NCBI RefSeq assembly: GCF_020882245.1
Contig: NC_083598.1
Coordinates: 33,765,858-33,829,857, forward strand
Origin: Rhopalosiphum padi
Lineage: Eukaryota; Arthropoda; Insecta; Hemiptera; Aphididae
Direction of reading: 5' to 3'
DNA length: 64,000 nucleotides
Both the position numbers and the translations under genes were made by a program. This document shows positions 27,620-41,591 of this stretch, in pieces. The number at the start of each line of letters is the position of its first letter. The stretch's first letter is position 1. The notes beneath the pieces are model-generated. The model saw only the letters and a list, made by a program, of their open reading frames with translations. It searched no databases and was not told the origin of the DNA.

Positions 27620-30594
27620 AATAATAACCTTGTAGTGTTCTATAGAAATAGGCACTACCAAAGAACACTGTGTCGTTCGACTCCCGCGGTATTTACTTCA
27701 AAACAGTTATATAGCCTGGAGTTGGTCCAATTTTTTTGGTTTTTCTTGCTTCTTATTTGTCTGTTTCTTTTATTTATTTACCAGCAGACTAGCAAGATCA
27801 ATATTCTCAATTGAATTTTCACCAGACTGTTATTTTGAAAATTTTAACGAATTAATGTCTCATATAATTGAACTAAATAACAAATGTAAATGAAAAGAAT
27901 ATAAACTATCTGATTTCACAAACGATTTGACAAGAAAAAAAATAATGATTTCTGTATAAAATAAATTACATTTCATCTTTTAAATTCCCATAAATATGTA
28001 TAAGGCGAGAATATCGAAACAAGTAATAGAAACGTTTAATGTTTTGTAAAAAAAAAAAGCAATTTTTTATAATATTATTGATTATAATTATGCTAAAAAA
28101 GTATACTTCACATTATATCTATCACTTATACGTATATTTTATAATAAGTTATACAGTTCGAGAAAATTTATAAAATAATAATTTATTCATTTTTTTTTAT
28201 AGAAAGTTATTTTGTGCATGGTACTTACCTATACTATTAATTATATCATATGTATTAATATAATATATTAACAGTTCAAATATTATTTAAACATGTTGAG
28301 CCAGTATAACACAAATCAATAGTGGTGATTATTCATATCAAATGTAAACAATGGTAATATAATCTAATATATGCGGAGAGAACTTGATTGATTCGATAAA
28401 CGTTATATTTCAATACATTATAATATTTGACTAAATCAAATAGACACCAGATAAACGGTACTCTATCTACTTGAGTTACCATCTCGGATATATCAGACTT
28501 GATTACGGTCGATTTAAAATATTATTGACTCAAACTGGCTAAAATGTCATACATGTATAATACATCATAATTATTATCATCTCTATTTCATATTTTTTCC
28601 CCTGTTTTTTCAGTGATTATTCATAATCAAGATCATGATATTTTAAATCAAAAAAAATTGCGTAACCGTATTGAAATAAAAATGTTGAAGTGATGCGAGC
28701 AAGCGAATGAGCGATTACAAAGAAATCGCATACAATCGAGCTCAGAACCGTTTTTCGAATCATCGTGCTCACATATAGGCACCATTTGTATTCAATCGCC
28801 CGAAAACCTATCGTTATATGGCGGCGACCATCTCGTTCGAATGACTCCGATCGACCGACCCACCGGAATAGCTTTATAATATCGTACATTATTGTCTATA
28901 ATACTCTGGTCCCGCAGAATTCGCCGTTTCGCCCGTCCTTGACGACGTTAATTCATTCCACGCGCAACACGACAAAATTATAATATAATCCGCAAACGGT
29001 ATAATATGGATATAGTACATAAATATTATATTATATTAATACATTTCGAGACCTGTTGCCACCGCATTGTCACCTAGAAACCCTTTCTTAGAACGGCGGG
29101 TGCGAGATTCGCAAGGTGGTGATAGGATTATTCGAATGCCTGCTGCGGTGCGCTATATTTAACAATTAATTCACGTACGTACCGTGCAGTGATGCGAGTT
29201 CAGGGAACGCGCATTCGAGAACGTAACGAAACATAATAAAAGTCCGACTTCTGTGACGGCGCTTTTATCTGTACAAAGAGTTTATAAAAAATAAATATGT
29301 GGGTAATCATTTTATGAAATCGATAGAATTAAAATCTATGTGCTTCTCACTTAATTATTTTTTGGTAATGCCAAAAGTATACCAATATCGTCTCTGTACC
29401 AGTAAGACATGACTTTAGACCTGTAATAAATATAAAAAATAAATGTTTAAGATAATAATAATTGTATCATTTAGTATTCGTAATGCTCAAATTATAGTGA
29501 ATGGTATATTCGTACCTCTTTTAATATCTATTTGAATCGAGATTCGTCAGACATTCACAGAATGAAATTATACTGAATAGCTACTTGTATTTTAATTACT
29601 ATTAATAATCTTATTATTGATGTGCCACAGTTATCCACGACTGATGGTGTCGTCTTGTTTTAATTTAAGGAATATAATTGAGTTACTATCGTGTTCGGCT
29701 CCAACTTTACTCTCGTTTTTATTGAATTAAAAAAATATATATACATATATATAAATTTAGCTATTTAGTAATTAGTAATATATTGTAATGGCTAAACCGT
29801 CGCGTTTCGACAACTTATCATGGTCGTTAGAAATACATATATTCCGAAACAAGAATACCATATTTTTTTATCTGAAAATATTAGGAATAATATTGTATAT
29901 AATGTATGTGTAGAAATGACGAAAGTCTTTATTAGTTTTAGAAATGTATCGTTTCGCTAAATGTGCTCCATCTTTACATACAAATCGTTGTCGACACACA
30001 CACAGTATTTATACTATAATGAACCCGACCATCTTATTTGATTATGTTTTCACCCCTACACTCCTCACCGCCACTCGACACTGAACATCCCCGCTGTGTA
30101 CGGTATTGCGTACCTGTGTATATAGGTGTAGTTGTTATTACCGCCACTCTCGTGCGCAGACGACGACAACGACAATTACTCGGCGAAAACGTCTCGGTCG
30201 GTACGCTGCAGTGTACACACGTCAAAAACACCCTTTTCTCGATATCGTCGACTAGGGGTGGCAAAGAGGGCCCGACGTCTTAGGGGGCGCGGCTCCCGTA
30301 AGCGCGCATTTATCATTTCTCGCAGAACGGCCCCCTGTGAATACGTAGCATAGAAGCGTTTTGTCGCCTTTTTTTTTTTCGTGTCACCGAGCGGGTTTAA
30401 TAACAATAATAAATCCGTACTCTAGCAGCGCGCTACTTCCCCTCCCCTCCGTCCCCGTCCTACCAGCCGTCGCTGAGAAACGCTTTCCGACGACTTTTAC
30501 GCACGTCGTACCTGTTACGCCGATCACGCCGCTGCTGTCACGCTCTTCATCTCTAACAAATGGAACCGACCGAGCACACATATACGTATATATA

Positions 30595-30620
30595 TATATC
30601 ATATCATATCATATCATATT
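30595..30620. repeat. ATATC pentanucleotide tract
   Basis: About five tandem ATATC units. Confidence 0.85.
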
Positions 30621-30730
30621 ATAATGAATGATTAATAACGCATCTGCTCTACGCCACCTCTATGTATACCTGTAATACCTACACCGCCACCTCTACCGTC
30701 GCCTCCTCCACAATTTCTTCCACTGCTACG

Positions 30731-30735
<5 letters not shown>

Positions 30736-30761
<26 letters not shown>

Positions 30762-30762
30762 G
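30736..30762. repeat. dpr: TA microsatellite upstream of the splice acceptor
   Basis: TA run ending about 30 bases before the Dpr exon acceptor. Length variation here would change the spacing of the branch-point region. Confidence 0.9.
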
Positions 30763-30793
30763 TTATTCTCTAACCGAGTGTGTCTTTTTACAG

Positions 30794-31002
30794 GCAAACT
30801 GGCGACGTACACGCAGAGACCGCCAGCGTCTTCGACGCCGCCGTCGGCCCTGCGTCAGACCGACCGCACGTCCTCCACCCCCGGAAACGGTACCGACCAG
30901 CTGTACCCGTTTTTCGATTACTACGTGCCCCGCAACATCACCACTACGATTGGCCAGAGCGCATTTCTCCACTGCAGAACCGAAAACTTGAACGACAAAT
31001 CG
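30794..31002 (+). CDS. dpr: Dpr-family Ig protein, internal exon: linker and first half of Ig domain 1
   Basis: Internal coding exon. The acceptor is a pyrimidine-rich tract ending TTTTTACAG (AG at 30792-30793). The donor is TCG|GTAAGT at 31002/31003. It opens with the last two bases of a split codon and closes on a whole codon. The 70 residues are a Pro/Ser/Thr-rich linker (about 1-36) followed by the A-B strands of an Ig domain with the Dpr signature FDYYVPRNITTTIGQ and the B-strand cysteine in FLHC. Sequons are GNGT (residue 32) and RNIT (residue 48). In flies, Dpr proteins are neuronal surface receptors that bind DIP partners through Ig1 and guide synaptic matching. The paralogue is not resolved; a member of the dpr1-5 group is my best guess from memory of the motifs. 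The exon is much GC-richer than its surroundings. The signal peptide must be encoded upstream. Confidence 0.9.
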
Positions 31003-31072
31003 GTAAGTGATACAACGATGAATGACGGAACAAAAATGTACTCGGGAGAAATTGTTCACTGCAGTGTTTCTA

Positions 31073-31077
<5 letters not shown>

Positions 31078-31109
<32 letters not shown>
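31078..31109. repeat. TTA trinucleotide tract
   Basis: About ten TTA units just inside the giant intron. Confidence 0.9.
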
Positions 31110-31437
31110 GTGTCCGCGATCGCTAGTCATTGAAAACAATTGTGATTATAGGCTTAAATGTGATACCTATTAGAGGTACTGCATTACAATAATTTATAAA
31201 ACTACTACAAAAAATATACGTAATATGTAAGTATAGTAACACACATCAGAGTCATCAGACTAATTATTAGCATTACTGAACTTGACCATATAGGTATAAT
31301 GTATAAACACTATATAAAATCGAATAAACAAGAAAAACGTAATTATAACAAAATTATTTCTGTTGGCAATTTCGTAAACTGAAATAATGTATTTAAAAGG
31401 ATTAAACACGAATAATAATTGCTTTGAAAATAAATTA

Positions 31438-31442
<5 letters not shown>

Positions 31443-31469
<27 letters not shown>
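31443..31469. repeat. TA microsatellite
   Basis: Uninterrupted TA dinucleotides. Confidence 0.9.
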
Positions 31470-31931
31470 GGTTAAAATCCTATTAAAATAATAAATAACC
31501 AGTGGGTCTGTATAAAAAAATGTGTGTATATATATTTATGTATTTTTTTTTAAATTAGGTACCATTGATAATACTTAGTACTTGTTAATAATTATTTAAA
31601 ACAATGAATTTATTTATTTCATATATGTTTTTAATTTTAAATAAATAAATTATTATAATCGCATAATAAAAACGAATACTTTATTTCCATAACCGATATA
31701 TTATATTTAATGTATTCTCAATTACTAACTCACGTAGCATTATATTAAAACCACATGATTGACCCATTAATCATATTATATTATATCAATAATATTAATT
31801 AACAACAATGTCAAGAATGCGCGTTGTTTTTAGAGTGAGCGGGAAGGCTTCCAACGAATCTGTTCAAATTTAAAATCTCAAACCCCTGTTCATATTATTG
31901 ATATAGAATTATTATAGATACCTATATTCGA

Positions 31932-32398
31932 AGCCGACCGCGGACTTAAGATTGAGCGAGGCCTGAGGCAATTTGTTTTTTGTACCTTTTTCGGTTCAGC
32001 AGTCCTTCACTGAGATAACTGACGACTTACGCAACCCCCCCCTCCCCATTACAACCAATCAAAACATTTTCATACAAATATGGACCAATATTCTAAATTA
32101 AAATAAAAAATCTTAATCTAATGTTTAGTCAGTAAATGTTTTGTTTGACTACAATTTAAACTTTCCTATAACTATTCTGATTTGACGTGCGACAATACGT
32201 CAATCATCACTGGACACTGCTGTTTTTTTATTTCATCACGCTCCCTTTGAACCTACCGCCCCTCTAAAGGAAGTCTAAGGTGATGTCTCAGAATATAATT
32301 TTTTATAACACGAGGCCCAAAGTGTCGTACAAAATACAAAATATAAATGCGTGAAGCCCGGGGCAGGGTCCCCGCTCGCCACTACGTATCTGCGGCTA
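31932..32398. mobile_element. Putative TIR-type element remnant
   Basis: The left end has AGCCGACCGCGGACTT and GAGCGAGGCCTGAGGCA. The reverse complement of the right end has AGCCGCAGATACGTAGTGG and GAGCGGGGACCCTGCCCC, giving imperfect inverted repeats around 470 bp. The interior includes a C-run and a minus-strand frame of 64 codons without recognised similarity. Target duplications were not resolved. Confidence 0.4.
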
Positions 32399-35300
32399 TA
32401 TTGCCTACATAAATACTCGTTAACGTAAATTTTTTTTTTACAATTCTTTGTGTGGTTTGGATTCAACATAAAGACAATACCATTTCGTGGCGGCTGAATG
32501 TCGCAGTCGAATCGTTAGACATTTTTAATTGCAGATAAACTTAAATTGTTTTTCATTCTGTAAACATATTACCTTTTTTATTTTTATTATCATTTTCCCA
32601 ATCAAACAGCAACTACAACCGTCAACCGCGAAACAGTAACAATTTGTATATCGCTGATATTATATTCTGAGCTATATGTCGTGTTTCCTCTGCGAGGGAA
32701 ACGTAAACAAATTCACCCGTACAAACGTTATCAAATATCACAGGCTCTTAATAATAACTAAATAAAAGCATTTATATACATAATTGACTATACAAATTTG
32801 GGTCTATTTCATATTGAACGAATTAGAGCCGACCTAATTTAATTATTTTATTTATTTAAGAAATTGAACAATATACGTAGTTAGCCGTTTTCCACAATCC
32901 GTCTTGAATATATTTGCAATATAAATAAATACAATACCTTGTAAAATCCAAAACTTTAAATAATTTACATAAAATTATATGTAAATGTATAAAACTTGTC
33001 CCGTGAAGTTCGATCAAATGTTTTCAATCAATTTTGTATGTTGATTGATTTTTTTTTTTTGTCGAAGTAAGATTCATTCATAAAAACGTAAACCATATTT
33101 TCACACCTCAAAAATGTATGTAGTAGATACCGGTACCAAAAAAGTTTTTTTTTTTTTAATCAGAGAGTAGTAAAATGTAAAATACAGGCGAACTTGTTTG
33201 TTTTTCTTTTCATTATTTACAACTGTCGAACGAATGGTTTAAAAGTAATTTTACTTTTGTAGTTTTTTTTTTTTTTTTACTGGTAAAGGAAATATAAGAA
33301 AATGCAAATTCTGATATTATTAATACTATAGTTTTTACTTCTAAAAACAAAAAATAGATTGATTAAAACACATTTTAAGAATATATTTATTCAAACTGTA
33401 ATTTTTTAAAGTTTTAATATTAAAATTATAGTATGACTTTTTGTTATAATAATTATTAATACCCAGAGTTTTAAAGTTCATAACTTTTTATTTGTTATTT
33501 TAAACAATTAAAAATATCAATTCATAATGTATTATTTAATTTGTGTACTATAAATAAATCTTTAAATACTTTTATTCGTTTCGTAAATTTTATAAAATCA
33601 TAAAATCATAAATTACTGCCCACTGTCTCTAATTATATAATTAGTACTTTAATTCCTACGGGCGTAACCCGTTTCACCCAGGTACCTATTTCGCCCAGAC
33701 TAGTTTAGATCAATTTAAAATTAAGTTGGCAATGGTTCAGTCAAATATTATTCTCGAAAAAGTTTTTTTTCAGTTCATAACAATGGTACATTTAACAAAA
33801 TTAGTCCACAATAAATAAAAATGGTCATTGAAAAACGAATGAAACGACTCGCACGCATTCGTCGTAAACAGAATACTCGCTGAATTACATGCCCATAAAC
33901 TAGAAATAAATGTACTATCCTCAAAAATATAATTGTTTATTAAATAATCACAATTTAATGTTCTTTAATCGTCAGTAGTGCATTATTCTGGCATCAAAAC
34001 GATATCCACATCATCATCAATGACGGACACTCAAATATAAATAGAGATAGCATGTTCAATGGAAAATATGCCACCTACCCACCAAATCACTTTCAAAAAC
34101 AGACCCGTGGAAGCTTCACCCTTACACCCCACCCCCTTAACTGTCATCTTCTAACTAAGCCTTATCAATAATTACGACTATAATAATATTTATAACATAT
34201 TAAATTTGAAACTACAAATTATATTCAATTTTTTATTTAAACTTTATATTTAAATATTTAATGTAGGTACATTTAAATAAAATATAGGTACCCAATTTAA
34301 CATAATGTTTAAATATATAAAATATAAATGTTTTACTATAAATAAAATTTAAGTATTAACAAAAATTAATATTTTATTTATAATTATGATTATTGTTTAG
34401 CTTAATAATTAAATTTATGTTCATTAGGGCACTGTTACATACTAATGTATAATTAAAAATGGAAATGTTTTTTCTGTATACTGCTATTATTGGAAAATGT
34501 ATTAATTACAGTGTCTATGTCAATTTGAATATCTTTTTCGCACGGAAGTACCATTAAACTTTCCAGTCGAAAAATGCGGAGGTAGCCAGTTGCAACTCTA
34601 GAACCTTCTAGTATGCGCAACTGTATCCTATCTTAATTACCTTTTTGGGATCAAAAACTTATCTAATTCTCTGTAGAGCACATAATACCTACCAAATGGT
34701 GTTAAAATATTATAAAATAATGTACAACAATATTTTACTGAACCATTGCTAACTTAATATTAATATAGATAGTAAATATATTAAATTGATCTAAGTTAGT
34801 TTGAGCGAAATAAAAATCGTATAATATTAAAATTTGGTCCCATTCCTATACTTCCTCCTGAAAGTAACAAAATAAAAATCCTAAATATTATAACAAAAAG
34901 ACAGAATGAAACTTAAATATTTGTCTAATTAATAGTTTAATATTTCAATCGTCTCATTTATCTATAATAATAATACAATATGCGTGAACAAAATAATTAC
35001 CAAAATATAATATAACCCAACTTCTTAAACGATTTTTGTGAGATCCGCTAACTCAAGATATTACATAATATGTGTATATAAATTAATTAAGTACAATATT
35101 ATCGATGGCTGAACTTGACGACATTGTAAAATATTATTTTAAACTTTGACACGAGTAACTAAAATGCGACTACCGCTTAGGTCTGATTATAAATACTATA
35201 ATTCGTATTAGTACTATATAATAACATAATATTATTATAACGACAATGTAAGTATTAAAACATCACATCGATAGTAATAATAAACTGCGATATAAATTTT

Positions 35301-38300
35301 AATTAAACCACGCTGCAAACTTAAGATACACAAGAAATGCTACGATTGGTTGTATAGACGATATGAATTACTGACGTTAACAATGATTAACGTTTAAAAC
35401 AATATTATATCTACTGTCTTTATACAAGTTCGAGTGATGAACAACTTAGTCGGCTCATGTGCAAAATATATATTATAATTGTTGATTTGAGTAAATTCTG
35501 CAATCTTATATCAGGCAGTATAAATAATTATTACTTAATTATAAAATGCGATTCAGCCTATTACAAACTTGTTATATTGACATGTAAAAAACAACATTTA
35601 TAACAAATAATAATACCACAAATGGCTACATTACGAATGTAGGAAAAACAGTTTTTTAGTAGAACAATTAATAGTGGGCACCGCTTTGCTAAACATGAAA
35701 TACCGAGTGGGTCACTATTATGGGTGTGTTAAATTTAAATTCAGTAAAATATCATTCTATACGTAAAACGATTCTGAACGGACACGATCTGTCAGCTTAT
35801 AAGTATATTTCATGATATATTTTTTATTTTTTTATAGCTAGTAAAGCCATTTATTTCACTTTTAGTATTACGGTACATTGATATAATTTTTTCTTGAGTA
35901 ATGCATTTAATTATTATAGTAATGTGACGATTGATATTATACATGTATACTATATTGTGTCAACTTATATAACTCAAGATGTAATAACATCTTACTGTAA
36001 ATACCGTAAACAGCAGAAAAAAATATTCATAATATAAATAGATATTATCTTAAAATAAATCAAAAATAGTATTGCGCCAAGTAAAATATCCATAATAATA
36101 TTATAGTATAATACGCATAAAAGTTTTAAGTTTCCACAAATAATGTTTTTTAATTATAACAAAATAATTAACATTGTTATTTATTGCTTAAATAAGTAGT
36201 GTCGTCTATTTTTTTTTTATTTTTTATTAAATGTAATGTACAATCTGTATCTATGAGATGATAATATGTAAGATGACACGAGAAAAAAAATATGTTGAAG
36301 AAATAAGCCACTCATTGATGACACTTTAATTTATTATAATCCAATTTTTTAATTATCTTGAAGCATATCTCGGAACCACTAACGCTTCAAGCATCCTAAG
36401 GGATTACCTGGTATCAGAAGCCAAATTTTTTACGAGCGAATTTTTATGTGAACCTAGTCGGTTGTGAAATCCTTTATAAATGGATTTTGCTTCCTCAATT
36501 ATTATTATTAATTTTAGATCTGAATATAATGTGTATAATTGTAAACGTAAGGAAAGGGCATTTGTTAATTTCCTGAGGGCAATATTTTGGAATGTTTGAA
36601 TTTTATTAATCTTCGAAATGTAAAATTAAAATATATATACAATAATTATAATATTGCTTTTTATATGTTTCATACTTTATAATTTCAGTATGAACAGAAT
36701 TGTTCATAAATGTTTAACTACAAAATAAAACTAATTACTTAACAAATTATTTTAATTTATATTAAGTTAATTACAATTCTTACATATTATGTAACAGTTA
36801 CTCCAGACTATACATATGTTTCATACATTTTTTCGAATAACTATATTGGTATCGACGAGGTTGTTAGGAAAACGTTTCGATCGTCTTGTGGGTACCATAA
36901 ATATATTATATTATATTGTCCCAGCGACGTCGTATATGTATTTATTATAATGTTTGGTTCAAAACAGATAGGTACTCGTTAAGATTTTAATTCACTTTGT
37001 GGATCGCTCTGTGAAACGATTTCGATATTGGTCGACCAAAGGATGGTATGAAGTTTTAAGGTAGATTGCAAACTCGGTTGGGTCAAAGGGATTTTCATCA
37101 TCGATAACCCACATCGTACAACCTATTTATACGTAAATAATTTCCGAAATCAAGTTCCGAAACATGTTAAATTCCCAAAGGTTTTACGTACTGTGTCCCC
37201 GCATAAATATATATATATATATAAATATATAATAATGTTATTATTATGGACACTCACAAACATCCATAAACACTATACGGAAGCAGTATTTAACATAATA
37301 TTATAATCGTAGATGATACGGGCGGCTGACAGACATACTGCAGTGTTAGTAAATCGTAATTAGTCCTCAAAAATACACTCGAGACAGTCGAGATACATAA
37401 CAGCTAAATATTTAACTTAAATGTATGTTATTAAACATTATATCATTTAAATACATGTTTGTTGAACAAAATTAAACTCTTTTAAATTTATTTAACTAAT
37501 CGCAAATAAATAGGTTATTATTTCGACTGAATTATATAAATATATATTATGTATATTTATATTATATATCTAATAAATATATTTGTTATTAGTTTAAATA
37601 TGCAAAAATGTTATAAACAGATTGTGTACAATTTCGAGTATAATGATTAAATTTAAATAAAAAATATTTTAGAATCATCCTCACAGTAGAATTAAAAAAT
37701 GTATTTAAAGAGAAAGCATACTTTGCAATCTATCATAGTTCTTAGTTTATATAATATGTTGTCAATGAATTTGGTAAGTTCTATAATATAGTTAACTATA
37801 TTAAAAATTACCTGAAAATCAACTATCATTTAATTAATATTACCTGCACCATTTTGTTAACTATGATAACAAAATACTTTGAAGCATGATATTACAATAA
37901 ATTACAAAAATAATTAATTAATAGTAATTAATCACTTTATAGTTTATATAATAATTGTTTACCGCTTATAACAACCGCTTGGATTAGTGAGGTAACGAAC
38001 TGTAAGGAAAGAATGAACGCGTGGATCATGTATTCTGAACTGATTATAAAAACCTGAAAGAGTATTTTCAAACTTTTTGCAAATAAATAATATTTTAAAA
38101 AACTAAACTTTAGGTTTTTAAATAAACCTTTTTTTTTTTGTAAATTTAAATGAAAATCTATAAAGCCTAAATAAAATAAACAAACCGGCTTTACTCTATT
38201 ACACATATTTCACTCAAAATATGTGTAGTGTATGTATATTATATAATATTGTATTTTCTAAGTTTATACTCAAAGCAGAATATATTCTCAAACGAAAAGT

Positions 38301-40464
38301 AAAAGTTTAATAACGCGTAAACTAAAAGAAAATAATAAGAAAACTCATTTAAGTTTCAAAAATAATATAAATACGGAGTTAAAACTTTTAAGGATACACT
38401 CAGGAAATAATATTAAGTGGATTTGTAAGTTCTAGGAATATGCAAAACTATACAATAACACGTTACATTATTTTAAGTACGTTTTTCTACATAATTTAAA
38501 TATATCAATTTCCAAAATAAATTACAAAACAAATCATAAAAAATTAAGACCCATCGGTTTATTTATAAACATTTTAAAATATACCAGTTTTTATCAGTAA
38601 AACGGAATACAAATTACAAATTTATTATTTTAAAGTCCAGTGACCAAACTCTTAACGAATTTATTCAAGTCTGAAATGTATATCTTAATAAACTCAATAA
38701 TCAAATTAAATCTAAGAGTTCATTGAATTAAATAATTTTACTCAATAAAGCTACCTAAATAAGCTATAAGCCTCAGTTTTGTACAGAATTGTATATAATT
38801 AAAATAATAATTGTGTTGATTCATAAATCATAAGTTCTATTTTGTAAAATACTAAAAGAACTAGTAAAAGAACTAGAAAGATAAAAACCATAAACCAACT
38901 GAATTAAAACATTTATTAAATTTGAATACTTAAATAGTTTGATTAAAAAATTTTAATAACTTATAGGAAATCATTTAGTACTTTGGAAGTTGAAAAAATT
39001 ACTAATACAATAATGTTTGCATTAATTAATATGCATGTGAGCTACTCTGCAAATAGTTTTTGTTCATTTATCCGACCAAGAATTGTGGCTGAACAGTTGG
39101 ATAAGTGCCAATGGGTTTTGGCAATTTGAAAACAAATATAAAATTGAAAAACTTTTTTTTTTTTAACAATATTATTCGAATTTTTATCGTCGTTGTTGGT
39201 TATTTATAAGACACCGATGATCGTGATAACTTTGATGTGTTTTTTGTTTTTTATTTTTTTTTAACGATTCGAATTTCTCACATAAAAAATAAGCCATTCA
39301 AATTACTCGTAATTATTCGACATGCAACCTTTAACAAATAAACGTCTTGAACTTCCCAACGATTTAAACTCGACAATAAACATTAAAAAAAAAAAAAAAT
39401 ACGACCAACTCTCTTTTTCTCAATTATTTACCATTACATAAATTATAATTTTTATTACTATACGACTACAACCATTTCGATTTAAACTCTAAAGCTTCAT
39501 TAAAATCATTACAAATTAACCTTATAAAAACGTAGAGTATTAATGTTTTCAAAAAAAAAATTTAGTTTTTAACCACAAAGGATTTTTATACTATATTCAT
39601 ATTGTCCTCGGTAAAATTTCACTCAACAGAATATTTATACATTACGAAAATACGAAAGCAAATAATGGGCAAAATAAACATAATTTACAAATACTTTTTA
39701 TAATCCTTGTTTATAATTTTTTTGTAAATTAAATTTTAATTACTTAAACGAAAAACAAATAAATTACTAATGTGTTATGTATTTTATAAAGTAAACAGTG
39801 AGTATTGAACTGGACTAAAAATAACAACCGAAACGATTTTATTATACACTCATAGCGTATATTTTAAACTTGGTTTTACTATAGACCCTCCTAATGGCCA
39901 ATTTAAATCACTATGTTTATGTTGTATATAAAACACAATGTTTTTTCTAATCCACATTCAACCATATTTAGTTTCTACACATTAACACTATAGAATTAAA
40001 TAAGAAAATGTTATAAATAGAAGAAAAATTGTTTTATATTACAAAAATATCTATAATACATTAATACCTACATACTTTTTTTTTCTGCGAAGTTCGTAGA
40101 TTTTGTGTAACGTACAATTTCAATTATAAATATTGTTTTGTTAACCTATAGATTACGGTTGACAAAAAATAAAACAATTTTATTATAACTTCGATTTTAA
40201 ATTTTAAAACTTATAAATATGACCAAGAGATGTGGCAATTAATAATAATTTTAGAATAAAGTAATAAAGTATTGTGAATGGACTTAAAGAAGTGGTGACT
40301 GGCGATGTTGGGACACGGCCTATCGATCAAACTAAGTACTGTTATAATGCTAAACTAATTCTAATCGCATAGCGTATCGGTTTTGTTTATAAATGGACGC
40401 TCGCCTATAACATACATATTATAATACAATATACAATATACATGGTAGTGACTAGGGTCTACGA
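32399..40464. other. AT-rich intronic DNA
   Basis: No coding sequence, complete element or RNA gene recognised. Poly-T/poly-A runs are frequent. A weak R1-like string CGATTCTGAACGGA occurs at 35769. Confidence 0.6.
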
Positions 40465-41591
40465 TAGGGTGACCAGACGTCCCGTTTAAAACGGGATTGT
40501 CCCTTTTTTGGTCATCAAGTCCCGTTGTCCCGACAAACTTCGTACGGGACGCTTTTTATCCCGTTTTTAGAAGATGGTCCTGTTTTAATCCCGTTATTTC
40601 AATATTATTATATTATGTTAGTGAAAAAAATATCGACTTATGAAATAAAATACAAATATAAAACAGTTTTATTCGTATATATATATTTAAAATTAGAGAC
40701 CAAATTTATAAATAACAGATAGTACAGCTGAGCGACTGTTTAGGTTGTCGTCGTCTTATCGCACCGACCGACCAAACAATGCACACACTACACAATTGTA
40801 AAAGTATGTATAATAAAAGTATGTGTACGTGAAAGGACCCGTCGACGGTTGTCCGCTATTTTTCTTTTACAATTATTACGATTAAGAATATCCAGTATCG
40901 ACAACCCTGCAGTCTTATGAATATTATTATTCTATTGTATTCTATTCGTTATCGTTTTTACATTGTCAATGAAAAAAATCGTTTTAATGTCGAAACTATT
41001 AGATCAATAATTATTGCAAAACAGCACTTTAAAAACATAACTTGTTCACAATTTTATGAATTTCTTTTGAAGCACCCAAAATTGTTAAATTCAATAAGTT
41101 CTTCAGAAAAATACGAAAAAATAGTAGAAAGTGTGGAAGAAGGATTATCAAATTCCTGAATAATTAAATAAGCTGATGTTGTAAATTTCTAAATTCTTGT
41201 TAAAAAAAATATATAACAGTATTGGTATGTACAATGTATTGTTTAATTGCTTAATACTTTAATTTTAATATTTAAAACTTAAAAGTACATTTTTTAATTG
41301 TTTAAAGAATTATAATAGTTATGAAATTTAACATTGTGTTGTTTAATAAAAAAGAAAATATTCCTAAATATTTAAACACTTATTATTTAGGTTATTTACT
41401 CAAAAATGGTAAAGTAATAAGATAATAATTGTTTGTGATATGATTCAGATTTATATTTTTACTCTCTACAGTTGTGTGCATAAGTGTGAATGTATATAAT
41501 ATATAGTTTTTATTAAGTTTTACTTTGGGGGAGGGCCAGGGGAGTTACAAATAATGTCCCGTTTTTTTATTTTCTTAATATGATCACCCTA
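40465..41591 (+). mobile_element. 1127-bp hAT-derived element with perfect 8-bp target duplication
   Basis: It starts TAGGGTGACCAGACG and ends TGATCACCCTA, so the termini are inverted (TAGGGTGACCA against TAGGGTGATCA). The octamer GTCTACGA occurs directly before (40457-40464) and directly after (41592-41599), an intact 8-bp target duplication as made by hAT transposases. Both ends are rich in CCCG/CGGG, including CCCGTTTAAAACGGG near the left end. The interior keeps only a C-terminal transposase fragment, so this copy is internally deleted and non-autonomous. Confidence 0.88.
40917..41159 (+). pseudogene. C-terminal fragment of an hAT transposase inside the element
   Basis: An 80-codon frame wholly inside the hAT-derived element. 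From about residue 20 it reads NEKNRFNVETIRSIIIAKQH, then CSQFYEFL and SSEKYEKIV. This resembles the tail of hAT transposases after the dimerisation motif (ERNR.SV..L...L..K.NF...C.EFY). The catalytic core and DNA-binding finger are absent, so it cannot be active. The call rests on motif memory and on its place within a bona fide hAT-type element. Confidence 0.6.

Larger units (their letters stand above)
20791..30029. other. AT-rich DNA, probably intronic or upstream of the Dpr exon
   Basis: No gene recognised. GC-richer patches at about 26.1-27.3 kb and 28.6-29.3 kb carry minus-strand open frames of 90-97 codons without splice support or family signals. TA microsatellites lie at 24729-24766 and 27582-27616, and an ATT tract near 23932-23957. 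Confidence 0.55.
30030..30793 (+). promoter_or_regulatory. dpr: GC-rich, CpG-bearing stretch abutting the Dpr exon
   Basis: About 600 bases of C-rich, CpG-bearing sequence, then (ATATC)n and TA repeats, directly before the splice acceptor of the Dpr exon. Open frames overlap on both strands and in several frames, which points to composition rather than coding. It could hold an internal promoter or intronic control elements. The clean acceptor at 30793 argues against it being part of the same exon. Confidence 0.3.

Noticed and set aside
28617..28983. Overlapping 90-codon minus and 72-codon plus frames
   Set aside because: They are open on both strands over the same DNA, which reflects base composition; neither has recognisable domains.
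30361..30624. Proline/serine-rich plus-strand frame before the Dpr exon, considered as its signal-peptide exon
   Set aside because: It does not start with ATG, runs into the ATATC and TA repeats and has no donor of the right phase before the exon's clean acceptor.
30730..31173. Reading the Dpr exon as part of a single 147-codon gene
   Set aside because: Its start lies in a TA microsatellite and its end runs through the consensus donor into a TTA repeat; the spliced exon model explains the family motifs better.
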